A stretch of DNA of 64,000 nt from CAWIJJ01 sp963836405 (GTDB taxonomy: Bacteria > Acidobacteriota > Terriglobia > Bryobacterales > Bryobacteraceae): contig CAWIJL010000006.1 of assembly GCA_963836405.1 (NCBI GenBank), positions 310,001 to 374,000 on the forward strand, given 5' to 3'. The translations under genes were made by a program, and so were the position numbers. Below, piece after piece: positions 43,460 to 52,331 of the stretch; within the stretch, counting starts at the first letter, position 1; every line of letters starts with the position of its first letter. The notes beneath the pieces were generated by a model. The model ran no database searches. It was not told where the DNA came from and saw only the letters and a list, made by a program, of their open reading frames with translations.

Positions 43460-44791
43460 ATGCTTTGCCGCCCCGTTTCTCTGATGGCCGCGGCCCTGTT
43501 GTGCGGCGTTGCCGCCGGCCAGACCGCGCCTCCGCCACCCGCGGCCAAGAAAGCGGCGGCGCCTCCGCCGTCCGTGATAGCCGGCATTCCGGTCAACTAC
43601 GACGAATCGGCGGTCGGGACGTACACGCTGCCCGATCCGCTGGTGATGCAGGACGGCACCCGCGTCCGCGATGCCAAAACCTGGACCGAAAAGCGCCGGC
43701 CCGAAATCGTTCGCCTCTTTGAAGAAAACGAATACGGCCGCGCTCCCGGCACGCCGCGCGACATGAGCTTCGACGTGTTCGACAAAGGCACGCCCGCCTA
43801 TAACGGCAAGGCCATCCGCAAGCAGGTGACCATCTACTTCTCCGCCGACAAGAACGGCCCCCGCGAGGACCTGGTGGTGTACGTTCCCGCCAACGCGGGC
43901 AAGGCGGTGCCGCTGCTGCTGTGCATCAATTTTTCCCCCAACGCCTCCAGCTTCGCCGATCCCGGAATTCGCGCCGGCGAAATGTGGAACGCGCGCGAAA
44001 AGAAGAAAGTGCCCGCCACGCGCACCGGCGGTTTCGGCCGCATCGACGTGGAGAAGATCGTCGCGCACGGCTTCGGTGTGGCCGGAATCTATTACGGCGA
44101 CATCGATCCCGACTTCCTCGGCGGCGTCTCGCTCGGCGTGCGCGCCAAATATCTTAAGGCCGGGCAGACGGAGCCCGCGCCGGATGAGTGGGGAGCCATT
44201 TCCGCCTGGGCCTGGGGCTTGAGCCGCGCCGTCGATTACCTGGAAACCGACAAGGCCGTGGACGGCCAAAAGATCGCGATATTCGGCGTCTCGCGCCTGG
44301 GCAAGACGGTGATGTGGGCCGGCGCCCACGATACCCGCATCGCCATGGTGATCGCCAGTTGTTCGGGAGAGGGCGGCGCCGCTCTCAGCCGGCGCAATTA
44401 CGGCGAGACCATCGCGCACCTCACCGCGCCCAGCCGCTATCCCTACCAGTTCGCCGCCAACTATGGCAAATACGGCGACCGCGTCTCCGAATTTCCAGTG
44501 GACGCCAACCTGCTCGTCGCGCTCATGGCGCCGCGCCCGGTGCTGCTACAGACCGGCAGCACGGACAACTGGTCCGATCCCAAAGGGGAATTCCTCGCCG
44601 CCGTCGCCGCCGAGCCCGTCTACCGCCTGTTCGGCAAGCAGGGACTCGGCACCACCGAATGGCCGGCGGCCGGCGAGCCGATCCTTCATACCATCGGCTA
44701 CTTCATGCATGCGGGCGGTCACGGAACGCTGCCCGCGGACTGGGACGTCTTTCTGAAGTTCATGGAGATGCATTTCAATGAGGGGCGCTGA
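43460..44791 (+). CDS. Exported CE15-like (glucuronoyl/acetyl-xylan) esterase
   Basis: A 443-residue secreted alpha/beta hydrolase (signal VSLMAAALLCGVAAGQ). The nucleophile motif is GVSRLGK (Ser278) followed by WAGAHDTRIAMVI and SGEGGAALSRRN, a pattern of the CE15 glucuronoyl esterases and related acetyl-xylan esterases of bacteria; AGGHG supplies His421. The first residue of the motif is Gly-Val instead of the Gly-Cys or Gly-His seen in characterised members. These enzymes cleave ester bonds between lignin or other groups and glucuronic acid of hemicellulose. It heads a plus-strand cluster with DUF1080 and Gfo/Idh/MocA genes and is likely part of plant-polymer breakdown. Confidence 0.85.
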   Translation: MLCRPVSLMAAALLCGVAAGQTAPPPPAAKKAAAPPPSVIAGIPVNYDESAVGTYTLPDPLVMQDGTRVRDAKTWTEKRRPEIVRLFEENEYGRAPGTPRDMSFDVFDKGTPAYNGKAIRKQVTIYFSADKNGPREDLVVYVPANAGKAVPLLLCINFSPNASSFADPGIRAGEMWNAREKKKVPATRTGGFGRIDVEKIVAHGFGVAGIYYGDIDPDFLGGVSLGVRAKYLKAGQTEPAPDEWGAISAWAWGLSRAVDYLETDKAVDGQKIAIFGVSRLGKTVMWAGAHDTRIAMVIASCSGEGGAALSRRNYGETIAHLTAPSRYPYQFAANYGKYGDRVSEFPVDANLLVALMAPRPVLLQTGSTDNWSDPKGEFLAAVAAEPVYRLFGKQGLGTTEWPAAGEPILHTIGYFMHAGGHGTLPADWDVFLKFMEMHFNEGR

Positions 44792-44837
44792 GGCCCGCGG
44801 AGCGGCGCGCCGCAGACATCAGGTACAATACCTTCGC

Positions 44838-45794
44838 ATGCGAAAATTAGTTATTCTATCGGCACTGGCCTGCCTGGGAGCCCTCTCCGCAGGCGCGCAG
44901 TCCGCAAAGAACTACCTTGGCCGGTGGGACGTGACCGTGACGTCGCCCAACCGCACCTGGGGGCAATGGTTCGAAATCGTCGAGCAGGATGGCAAACTCG
45001 GCGGGCGCATTCAGCCTTCGGGCGGCGCGGTCCGCAACATCATCGACGCCAAAGTGGAAGACGGCAACCTGGTGATCACGACCGCGGCCGCGGTCAACAA
45101 CGCCAAGGGCAACCGTCCGGCGCAAACCTGGGTGCTCTCGGGCGACTCAGGCAAGCTCACCGGAACCCAGAAGAACGGCGACAATGTCACCGCGCAGATC
45201 GCCGCCGTGCGCGCTCCGGAACTCAAACGGCCCATGCCCAAGGCGTGGACGAATCCCGAACCGCTCTTCAATGGCAAGGACCTGACCGGCTGGGAACCGA
45301 TCGGCCAGAACACCAGCTATTGGGTGGCGCGCGACGGTGAACTGGTAAACGACAATCCCGGCGACCGGCAGAAGCCCGGCGCCAACATCAAGACCACGCG
45401 CAAGTTCGACGACTTCAAACTGCACATCGAAGTCAACTGTCCCGAGCACGGCAATAGCGGCATTTACCTGCGCGGCCGTTACGAAATTCAGGTGGGAACC
45501 GAAGGCGGCTCCAACCCCAAGAACGAAATGGGCGCGGTGTACGGGTATTACCCCGCCGGCGGCAACGTTCCCCTGAACCTCGGCAACTGGTCGGTCTTCG
45601 ACATCACGCTGGTGGGCCGCTATGTGACTGTGGTCCGCGACGGCGTGAAGATCCATGACAACGTCGAGATTCCCGGTATCACCGGTGGCGTGCTCGACTC
45701 CAACGAAAGCGAGCCCGGGCCGTTCTTCCTCCAGGGAGACCACCAGGGCGTGATCCGTTTCCGCAACATTACGATCTCGGTGCCGAAGCAATAG
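44838..45794 (+). CDS. Exported DUF1080 (3-keto-disaccharide hydrolase-type) protein
   Basis: A 318-residue secreted protein (MRKLVILSALACLGALSAGA). Residues ~25-125 form a lipocalin-like beta domain (RWDVTVTSPNRTWGQWFEIV). Residues ~135-317 are a DUF1080 concanavalin-like domain: PLFNGKDLTGWEPIG, DDFKLHIEVNCPEHGNSGIY, RGRYEIQVGTEG, and FFLQGDHQGVIRFRNITI. Members of this domain family hydrolyse 3-keto-glycosides made by Gfo/Idh/MocA-type or other sugar dehydrogenases. A Gfo/Idh/MocA gene follows after 21 bp, so the pair probably acts in one pathway for glycoside breakdown (inference). The ATG at 44838 is chosen for the signal peptide. Confidence 0.88.
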   Translation: MRKLVILSALACLGALSAGAQSAKNYLGRWDVTVTSPNRTWGQWFEIVEQDGKLGGRIQPSGGAVRNIIDAKVEDGNLVITTAAAVNNAKGNRPAQTWVLSGDSGKLTGTQKNGDNVTAQIAAVRAPELKRPMPKAWTNPEPLFNGKDLTGWEPIGQNTSYWVARDGELVNDNPGDRQKPGANIKTTRKFDDFKLHIEVNCPEHGNSGIYLRGRYEIQVGTEGGSNPKNEMGAVYGYYPAGGNVPLNLGNWSVFDITLVGRYVTVVRDGVKIHDNVEIPGITGGVLDSNESEPGPFFLQGDHQGVIRFRNITISVPKQ

Positions 45795-45815
45795 CACCAC
45801 TGGAGGGAAACCAAC

Positions 45816-47345
45816 GTGTCGGATTTTAATTTTTCAAGACGTCATTTCTTCTATGGCGCCCTGTTAGCGGGCGCAGTGCCGGTGGGCGGGTTCGGCAGCG
45901 CCGTGTCTCTCAAAGGCGCGGGCTACAAATCGCCGAATGAGAAGCTGAACGTGGCTTCGGTGGGCGCGGGCGGCAAGGCCGCCAGCGACATTCAGGGAGT
46001 GGCCGCGCTCGGGCAGAACATCGTGGCTTTGACCGACGTGGACGACAAGCGCGCCGCGGCCACCTACGCGCGCTTTCCCAACGCCAAAACCTACAAAGAT
46101 TTCCGCAAAATGCTGGATGCGCAGGAAAAGGAAATCGATGCGGTCATCGTCACCATTCCGGATTTCATGCACGCTACCGTGGCCCTTGCGGCCATGGAGC
46201 GCGGCAAGCACGTCTACGTGCAAAAACCGCTGGCGCGCACGGTGTGGGAAACCCGCGTGCTGCGGGAAGCGGCGCAGAAATACAATGTAGCCAGCCAGAT
46301 GGGCAACCAGGGCTACGCGCAGGAAGGCTCGCGCGTCGCTTCGGAGATGATCTGGAACGGCGACATCGGGGATGTGACCGAGGTCCACGCCTGGACCAAC
46401 CGTCCCATCTGGCCGCAAGGCCTGACCGAGCCGCCCAAGGAAGAGCCGGTTCCCGATACCCTCGATTGGGACCTGTGGCTCGGCATCCAGAGCATGCGTC
46501 CGTACAGCTCGGCCTACATGCCCTTCAACTGGCGCGGCTTCTACGATTTCGGCTGCGGCGCGCTGGGCGATATGGCGTGCCACGTTCTGGGAGCGCCCAA
46601 CATGGCGCTGCTGCTGGGGCCGCCCACCAGCGTGGAATGCACCACCATCGAAGGCAAGAGCGACTTCACGTTCCCCAAGAAGTCCGTCATCCGGTATGAC
46701 TTCCCGGCGCGCGGCACCTTCCCGCCGGTGAAGATCTTCTGGCACGACGGCGTGCCTCCCGGAAAGGCTCCTTACCGCCCGGCGGACATTCCCGACGACG
46801 AACCCCTGGGCGATGCTCCTCGCGGCACCGGCGGCGGCGGACGCGGAGCGGCGGGTGGGCGCGGCGGACGCGGCAATGCGGCCAATGCGGCGGCTCCCGC
46901 GGCGGGCCAGCAGGCTCCGGCCGATCCCAGGACTCCTGGCCGGATGGAGAGTGTCAGCGGCGCCGGCCGCGACAGCCAGAGCGGCGTGCTCTTCGTCGGC
47001 AGCAAAGGCTACATCACCTGCGGCGAGTACGGCGGCGGAACACGCATTGTGCCGGAGTCCAAGGCGGTCGATTACAAGTACCCGCCACCGATCCTCAACC
47101 GGTCGCCCGGAACTTACGCCGACTGGGTGCGCGCCTGCAAGGGCGGCGACGAAGCCTGCTCCAATTTCAACGTGTCCGCTCCCTTCACCGAGTGGATCGC
47201 TTTGGGCGTGGTGGCATTGCGATTCCCGAACACCAAGCTCGAATACGACGCCACGAAAATGCGCGTGACCAATGTGGCCGACGCCAACCAGTACCTGCGT
47301 CCGGCCAAGATTCGTCCCGGCTACAAGCTGGCCTGGAAACTGTAG
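45816..47345 (+). CDS. Exported Gfo/Idh/MocA-family oxidoreductase with Gly/Arg/Ala-rich insert
   Basis: A 509-residue oxidoreductase with a Tat-type signal (FSRRHFFYGALLAGAVPVGG). A nucleotide-binding fold (NVASVGAGGKAASDI) is followed by IPDFMHATVALAAMERGKHV and VQKPLARTVWETRV, which holds the catalytic EKP-like Lys (QKP here). The C-terminal domain shows WRGFYDFGCGALGDMACHVL, the usual segment of secreted planctomycete/acidobacterial members. Residues ~330-375 are a low-complexity GRGG/AANAAAPAAG insert. GTG 45816 with GGAGGGAAA upstream is the start. It probably oxidises a sugar or glycoside to a 3-keto product for the DUF1080 hydrolase encoded just upstream. Confidence 0.88.
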   Translation: MSDFNFSRRHFFYGALLAGAVPVGGFGSAVSLKGAGYKSPNEKLNVASVGAGGKAASDIQGVAALGQNIVALTDVDDKRAAATYARFPNAKTYKDFRKMLDAQEKEIDAVIVTIPDFMHATVALAAMERGKHVYVQKPLARTVWETRVLREAAQKYNVASQMGNQGYAQEGSRVASEMIWNGDIGDVTEVHAWTNRPIWPQGLTEPPKEEPVPDTLDWDLWLGIQSMRPYSSAYMPFNWRGFYDFGCGALGDMACHVLGAPNMALLLGPPTSVECTTIEGKSDFTFPKKSVIRYDFPARGTFPPVKIFWHDGVPPGKAPYRPADIPDDEPLGDAPRGTGGGGRGAAGGRGGRGNAANAAAPAAGQQAPADPRTPGRMESVSGAGRDSQSGVLFVGSKGYITCGEYGGGTRIVPESKAVDYKYPPPILNRSPGTYADWVRACKGGDEACSNFNVSAPFTEWIALGVVALRFPNTKLEYDATKMRVTNVADANQYLRPAKIRPGYKLAWKL

Positions 47346-47466
47346 TTCGTACGGGGGCGGGCAGGGATGCCCGCCCCCGCCGTGCGGCTTCACACACAAC
47401 CGGTAGCGGTCCACCCTCAGCGCGCGTACAGTAGAGAGAGCGGGTGTCTCGCGCTGTTTACAGCCG

Positions 47467-47874
47467 ATGGGGAATTCCAATCAAACCGTGCTGGTGCTGG
47501 AAGACGATCCGTCCAGCCGTTTCGTGCTGAATGCGGTCCTCGATTCGGCCGGCTTCGAAGTGCTGGAGAGTAGCCGCGCAACCGAAGCGATCGAGATCTG
47601 CCGCAGCCATCCGGCACCCATTCACCTCCTGCTCTCCGACGTGGTGCTGCGGGGTGACGGTGGTCCGGAAATCGTCCGCGAACTACAGGCGCTGCAACCC
47701 GGGATGGCGATTTTGTTCGTCAGCGGGTACCCGCTCGAAGTGCTGGAGCACCGCGGGATGCTGGAACCGGAGGACACCGCGGCCACCCGCAGAGGGTTCC
47801 TGCAAAAGCCGTTCACGGCGCAATCCCTGCTCGCGGCGATTCGCGGACTGCTGGGCGCCGGGCCCGCGGAATAG
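47467..47874 (+). CDS. Stand-alone receiver-domain response regulator
   Basis: A 135-residue single receiver (REC) domain: VLVLEDDPSSRFVLNAVLDS with the acidic pair, LLLSDVVLRGDGG with phosphoacceptor Asp58, FVSGYP (Ser/Thr switch) and LQKPFT with the conserved Lys. No output domain is attached, so it may work as a phosphate shuttle or through protein contacts. It closely resembles the receiver part of the window's hybrid kinases but lies alone between the sugar cluster and a convergent peptidase gene, so its kinase is unknown. Confidence 0.9.
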   Translation: MGNSNQTVLVLEDDPSSRFVLNAVLDSAGFEVLESSRATEAIEICRSHPAPIHLLLSDVVLRGDGGPEIVRELQALQPGMAILFVSGYPLEVLEHRGMLEPEDTAATRRGFLQKPFTAQSLLAAIRGLLGAGPAE

Positions 47875-47880
47875 CAAGCC

Positions 47881-49716
47881 TTACGGGAGTTTCTCCCAGA
47901 CCCTCACAATCGGATAGCGGCCCGCGTCGTTTGGCTGGTACTTCGACTGCTCGTACCACCATTTCAGCCGCGCCCGCGCATCGGCTGCGAACTGCGGATC
48001 GGCCGCCAGGCGCGCTTCGAACTGCTTGCGCAGCACGGGGGATTCGGCCATCATGCGGCGGGCGATGGGTTCGGAGAGGTACTCCCCGATGCCCTCGCCG
48101 CCTCCGAAAACCGCATACAGGAATCCCCAGCGCATCAGCGAATCGGGCGCCTGCGGTTCCAGCATCGACAGGATCAGGCGCGCGCGCCGCTGCTTCACCG
48201 GCACCCACCAGGCTCCGGCCGGAATGGCGATGGTTTCGTTCACCAATTTCGAATCGAAGCTCACGGCGATGTGCCCCTCGCTGGGCGAAGGCGCATAGCG
48301 GACGTTGGTGAAGCGGTAGGTTTCGAACTCGCGCTCGACGCGCTTTGAGGTCCGCTCCATTTCGACGCCGTGCAGTTTTAGAATTTCAGCGATCCCGCTC
48401 CACGACGGCGGGATGAGGTACCCGAGCGGCATCTGCGCCTCGGCGGCCGTGTCGAACTGGTCGTGAATCACGGTGTCGAAATTGTCGGGCTCGGCGGTGT
48501 ACCGGTTGACGCTCGCTCCCGTCACTTCGCTCTGGAACGGACCGTTTTTGAGGCCTTTGTAGGATACGGGGCGGGTCCGGTCGCTGAGCTTGCCGGCGAG
48601 GTACACAGGGGCGGCCGAGCGGTCGCCGGCGCGCGCTGCCATCTGCCGGTCCGCCTCGCGGACGGCCAGCCTCAGGGCTTCCGGATCGCGGAGAACAATT
48701 TCGATGGCGTGCCGGTTGATGTCGTAAGTGGCCCAGGCGCGCGTTTTGGCGGCCTTCAGGCTGTGGGTTTCCACCAGCAGCCCGGGGCGGTTCAGCGCCG
48801 CGGTATACAGGTGCGAATAGCGCGGTGAGAAGACCTCGGAGAAGAACTCGCGCTTGCCGCCCGCGTTGCGCATCATGCCGTAGGGCGCCACCAGGTGGCC
48901 GTCGGCGACCATGCGCTTTTCGAGCTCCGGCACGAAAAGGTCGCGCACCCAGCCGCGGACCGGTTCGGCGATGTCGTCGTTGCGCGCCATGTCCCAGGTG
49001 ACGTCGTACTGGAAATCGGCGCCGTCGGTGACGTGGTTATCGATGAAGAAGTCCGGGTTCCAGGCATGGAAGAGGCGCAGCCAGGCGCGCATTTCCGGGG
49101 TGTCGGCCTTGATGTAATCGCGGTTGAGGTTGAGCCGCTGCGCGTTGGCGCGCAGCCCGGTGGTGTTGGGGCCGTTCTGGCTGGGCCGGTGATAGGGGCT
49201 GAGGTGCTCGTGGCCGTCCACATTGAATACCGGGACGATCACGAAGATGGCGCGGTCGAGCCAGGCGGCATAGCGGCGGCTGACGGTCATGTCGCGCACG
49301 AGCATGAGCGAGGTATCCTTGCCTTCGATTTCGCCCGAGTGGATGCCGCTCTGGATGAAGACGACCGCCTTGCCGGTGCGCGCGGCCGCCTCGGGGGTGA
49401 ACGCGCGATCCTTCGAAACCACCAGCGCGATCATGGTGCGGCCTTCCGGCGTGACGCCGATGTTCAGCGCTTTGACGAAGCGCGAAGCCTGTTCGAGCCG
49501 GTGCGCGATCTCCACGGTTTCGGCATACGGGCCGGTTTGGTTCCATTCCGTGCGTTCGCCGGTGGTCAGCAGTTCCCGCGGCGAATCCCTGGTGCTGGCG
49601 GCCAAGGACGGCGCCGTCTTGCCGGCCGCCGGTTCGAAAGCCGAATGCGGCGCGATCGGGTCCTGGGCGAGGCAGCTCCAGACGGCGGCGAAAAACAGCA
49701 ACGGGCGGCGATCCAT
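47881..49716 (-). CDS. Exported M14-family zinc carboxypeptidase-like protein
   Basis: A 611-residue secreted metallopeptidase (signal LLFFAAVWSCLAQ). The M14 fold is visible in the first ~340 residues: VVFIQSGIHSGEIEGKD supplies the HxxE zinc ligands, NVDGHEHLSPYHRPSQNGPN and LNRDYIKADTPEMRA match the substrate-binding region, and DFFIDNHVTDG contains the third zinc-ligand His. The catalytic Glu may lie in PGLLVETHSL. The remaining C-terminal ~270 residues have no clear assignment. Secreted M14 proteins of this kind are widespread in Acidobacteriota. It converges on the receiver gene with 6 bp between stops. Confidence 0.85.
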   Translation of the reverse strand: MDRRPLLFFAAVWSCLAQDPIAPHSAFEPAAGKTAPSLAASTRDSPRELLTTGERTEWNQTGPYAETVEIAHRLEQASRFVKALNIGVTPEGRTMIALVVSKDRAFTPEAAARTGKAVVFIQSGIHSGEIEGKDTSLMLVRDMTVSRRYAAWLDRAIFVIVPVFNVDGHEHLSPYHRPSQNGPNTTGLRANAQRLNLNRDYIKADTPEMRAWLRLFHAWNPDFFIDNHVTDGADFQYDVTWDMARNDDIAEPVRGWVRDLFVPELEKRMVADGHLVAPYGMMRNAGGKREFFSEVFSPRYSHLYTAALNRPGLLVETHSLKAAKTRAWATYDINRHAIEIVLRDPEALRLAVREADRQMAARAGDRSAAPVYLAGKLSDRTRPVSYKGLKNGPFQSEVTGASVNRYTAEPDNFDTVIHDQFDTAAEAQMPLGYLIPPSWSGIAEILKLHGVEMERTSKRVEREFETYRFTNVRYAPSPSEGHIAVSFDSKLVNETIAIPAGAWWVPVKQRRARLILSMLEPQAPDSLMRWGFLYAVFGGGEGIGEYLSEPIARRMMAESPVLRKQFEARLAADPQFAADARARLKWWYEQSKYQPNDAGRYPIVRVWEKLP

Positions 49717-49785
49717 GGGTTTGATGCTAACGCGCCGCGCCGCTTATGTCTAAAGCCCGGGATGTTTTCGGACGATTTGTAGAAT

Positions 49786-50070
49786 GTGACAGTGAAAGAG
49801 GAATTGATCCGGGAGGCGCTGTTCCGCAGCGCTCCCGGCGATCTGGAAAGAATTCTGACGGCGATCGAAGGCTACCGGACCTGCGTCATCACCGCGGAAC
49901 GGCTGCGCCGTTCGCCGGAACTCGAGGAGCAAAGGATCCAGGCGCTGGAGTGTGCCGGCTATTGCGAGTCCACGCTGCGCGAATTCGTGGAAACGGGCCA
50001 GCTGCCGAAATCCGAGTCCCTCTATCCGGAATTCGTCAGCTCGCATTTGCGATTATCGTTGCGCTGGTGA
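49786..50070 (+). CDS. Small hypothetical protein
   Basis: A 94-residue protein, mostly helical (KEELIREALFRSAPGDLERI, RLRRSPELEEQRIQALEC) with a C-terminal stretch ESLYPEFVSSHLRLSLRW. No family is recognised. The start is uncertain (GTG 49786 or GTG 49792) and no clear ribosome site is present; coding potential rests on regular codon use and amino-acid composition. It is divergent from the M14 gene. Confidence 0.5.
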   Translation: MTVKEELIREALFRSAPGDLERILTAIEGYRTCVITAERLRRSPELEEQRIQALECAGYCESTLREFVETGQLPKSESLYPEFVSSHLRLSLRW

Positions 50071-50093
50071 CAGTGAGAGGCCCGCGATGCGGG

Positions 50094-50432
50094 CTAGATG
50101 AACGGGTGGGCGGATCCGGCAGCGGCTTTACGGGGGAGTGCCGGTGCCGGTTCGGCGGCATCATTCTCGCCGGCGAGCAACAGATGAATCAGGCGGGCGG
50201 CCAGTTCCGGCGGACAAATGCAATCCGCCTCGGTGACTTCCCGGGCGCGGGCGGGGCTCTCCCAGGCGAACTCGACCTGCACCGCTTCGCAGTCGTCGGT
50301 AATCCAGAATCCGTTTCTGCGGACGAGGTCGGTAACGTCGTCCGATCCCTGGATCGCCACGCGCATCGCGCTTGCCGTTCGCGAGAGAAGTACCGCTTCT
50401 CTTTGTGTGCCGTCGCTGAATCGGATGAGCAT
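50094..50432 (-). CDS. Small hypothetical protein
   Basis: A 112-residue protein starting at ATG 50432 after a good ribosome site (AAGGAG, 6 bases upstream). It has a beta-rich first half (MLIRFSDGTQREAVLLSRTA, MRVAIQGSDDVTDLVRRNG, CEAVQVEFAWES), a Cys-containing helix (ADCICPPELAARLIHLLLAG) and a Pro/Ala-rich tail. I do not know the family. It is separated from the tannase-like gene by ~150 bp of divergent spacer. Confidence 0.65.
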   Translation of the reverse strand: MLIRFSDGTQREAVLLSRTASAMRVAIQGSDDVTDLVRRNGFWITDDCEAVQVEFAWESPARAREVTEADCICPPELAARLIHLLLAGENDAAEPAPALPRKAAAGSAHPFI

Positions 50433-50583
50433 TTTCTTCTCCTTGCATCTGCATCATGCGATATCGGCGAAGACTTCACAAGTCCTTCATGTACCGGGAC
50501 TTAATGGCCACTCGTACAGTGTACGTTAACTTTGGATATGAAACTGGCACTAACCCATCGCGAACGGGGGGATAATCGCTGAG

Positions 50584-52236
50584 ATGAAGCTGAGCTTGTG
50601 GCTACTATTTTTTAATGGCGTGGCAATTTTCGGCGCCGACTGCACCGCGCGGTCGGTAGCGTCTTTCGCGGTTCCGGGGGTCACGATCGAGGCAGCCGCA
50701 GAGGTTCCGGCATCGGCCGCGGCACCCGCCTACTGCCGGATCACAGGCACGGTGGTGACCTCCGGCGGCGGCGCGCCCGAGGGCTCCGCGCGCTTCGATG
50801 TGCGCCTTCCCGCCACCTGGAACGGCAAATTCTTTTTCTACGGCGTGGGCGGGCTCGCCGGCTCGATTCCCGCGCAGTACGATTCGGAGGGCGGCTTGGC
50901 CCGGGGCTACGCCGTGGCTGTCACGGACGCCGGGCACCAGGGAGGCAATACGGACGCGCGCTGGGCACTGACGCCTTCGGGCAAGCCCGATACCGCCAAG
51001 GTTGTGGATTATTACCACCGCGCGGCCCACAGCGCCACCGTGGCGGCCAAACAGCTCGTTGAAAAATACTACAACGCCGGTTCCATTCAAAAGGCCTATT
51101 TCGGCGGCTGCTCGAATGGCGGCCGGATGGCGCTTCAGGAAGCGGAGCGCTACCCCGGCGATTACGACGGAATTGTTTCCGGCGCGCCGTTCCTGAGCAT
51201 TCGCGAGGTGCTGCTGCAGATCAAACTCCAGAAAGCCTCGGTGGATGCTTCGTATCTTGCGCCGGGCCAAATGCAGGCTATCGACCGCGCAGTCTATGCG
51301 AGTTGCGATGCCGTGGATGGGGTCAAAGACGGACTTATCGTGGATCCGGGCCGCTGTTCTTTCGATCCGGCAGCGCTGGTCTGCAAGCCGGGGGCGGCTT
51401 CCGGCGAATGCCTCTCACGGGAACAGGCCGATTTCCTGCGGCGGTATATGGAACCGCTGCGCGACAGCCGCGGACGCGCGATCGTTCCCGGCTTCGCCAT
51501 CACCGACCTTGCCGGGGGCCCGGGCGCCGCCCTTTGGACCACAGGCATGACCCCGCCGGACCGCAGCAAGCCCGACCTTTGGGCTGCGGGCGCACCGCTG
51601 GGATGGCAGTTCGCCAGCCACATCCTGCAATACCTGGTGCAGCAGGACGCTGGGTATCAGCCTTTGCGTTTCGACATCAGTCCCCAGGGCACGGTCGCCC
51701 CGGAGGCGCTCGCCCTCTTCGACCAGCGCACCGGGGAAGGGAGCCCGGACAATCCGGCCAAGCTCCTGCCGTTCCTGGCAAAAGGGGGAAAACTGCTCCT
51801 GTATCACGGCTGGAGCGACCCGGCGCTGCCTCCCTACGAGACCGTGCTGTTTTACGAGCGGCTGGCCGCGTTGAAAGGCAATCGGTACCCGGCGCTACAG
51901 GAGTCCGCCCGTCTATTCATGGTTCCGGGCATGCAGCATTGCGGCGGCGGACCCGGCCCGGACCGGTTCGACCTGCTCGGCGCTATTGACGACTGGGTGG
52001 CCAAAAAGCAGCCTCCGGACCGGATTTTAGCAACCAAATATGCGAACGGGAGTTCGGGAACGGTGGTACGTACCATGCCGCTGTGCAAGTTTCCGGAAAT
52101 GCCGCGGTACCGGGGCACGGGCGATGTCAACCAGGCGGAGAACTGGGTCTGTTCGGAGCGGCCCTCGCTGCTCGAGACAGGTCCCAACGGGGTCACTGCG
52201 GGCCTGAGCCGCAACGGACGCCCGGAACCCAGATAA
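50584..52236 (+). CDS. Exported tannase/feruloyl-esterase-family hydrolase
   Basis: A 550-residue secreted alpha/beta hydrolase (signal LSLWLLFFNGVAIFGA). The family's CS-D-HC motif is complete: Cys176-Ser177 in GGCSNGGRMAL, Asp412 in YHGWSDPALPP, His452-Cys453 in PGMQHCGGG; the two Cys residues form a disulfide that brings Ser and His together in known members. VDGVKDGLIVDPGRC matches the lid region. Substrates in this family are gallate, ferulate and related phenolic esters, so it may release phenolic groups from plant material, in keeping with the CE15-like esterase at 43460. Confidence 0.92.
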   Translation: MKLSLWLLFFNGVAIFGADCTARSVASFAVPGVTIEAAAEVPASAAAPAYCRITGTVVTSGGGAPEGSARFDVRLPATWNGKFFFYGVGGLAGSIPAQYDSEGGLARGYAVAVTDAGHQGGNTDARWALTPSGKPDTAKVVDYYHRAAHSATVAAKQLVEKYYNAGSIQKAYFGGCSNGGRMALQEAERYPGDYDGIVSGAPFLSIREVLLQIKLQKASVDASYLAPGQMQAIDRAVYASCDAVDGVKDGLIVDPGRCSFDPAALVCKPGAASGECLSREQADFLRRYMEPLRDSRGRAIVPGFAITDLAGGPGAALWTTGMTPPDRSKPDLWAAGAPLGWQFASHILQYLVQQDAGYQPLRFDISPQGTVAPEALALFDQRTGEGSPDNPAKLLPFLAKGGKLLLYHGWSDPALPPYETVLFYERLAALKGNRYPALQESARLFMVPGMQHCGGGPGPDRFDLLGAIDDWVAKKQPPDRILATKYANGSSGTVVRTMPLCKFPEMPRYRGTGDVNQAENWVCSERPSLLETGPNGVTAGLSRNGRPEPR

Positions 52237-52331
52237 AACGGGCCGAATTACCGTTGTAGAAATTTCTGTGATAATCCTGTGGCGATCCTCCACACTAGAT
52301 CTACAGGTCTGTTAGTCTGATTAAAGGTACT

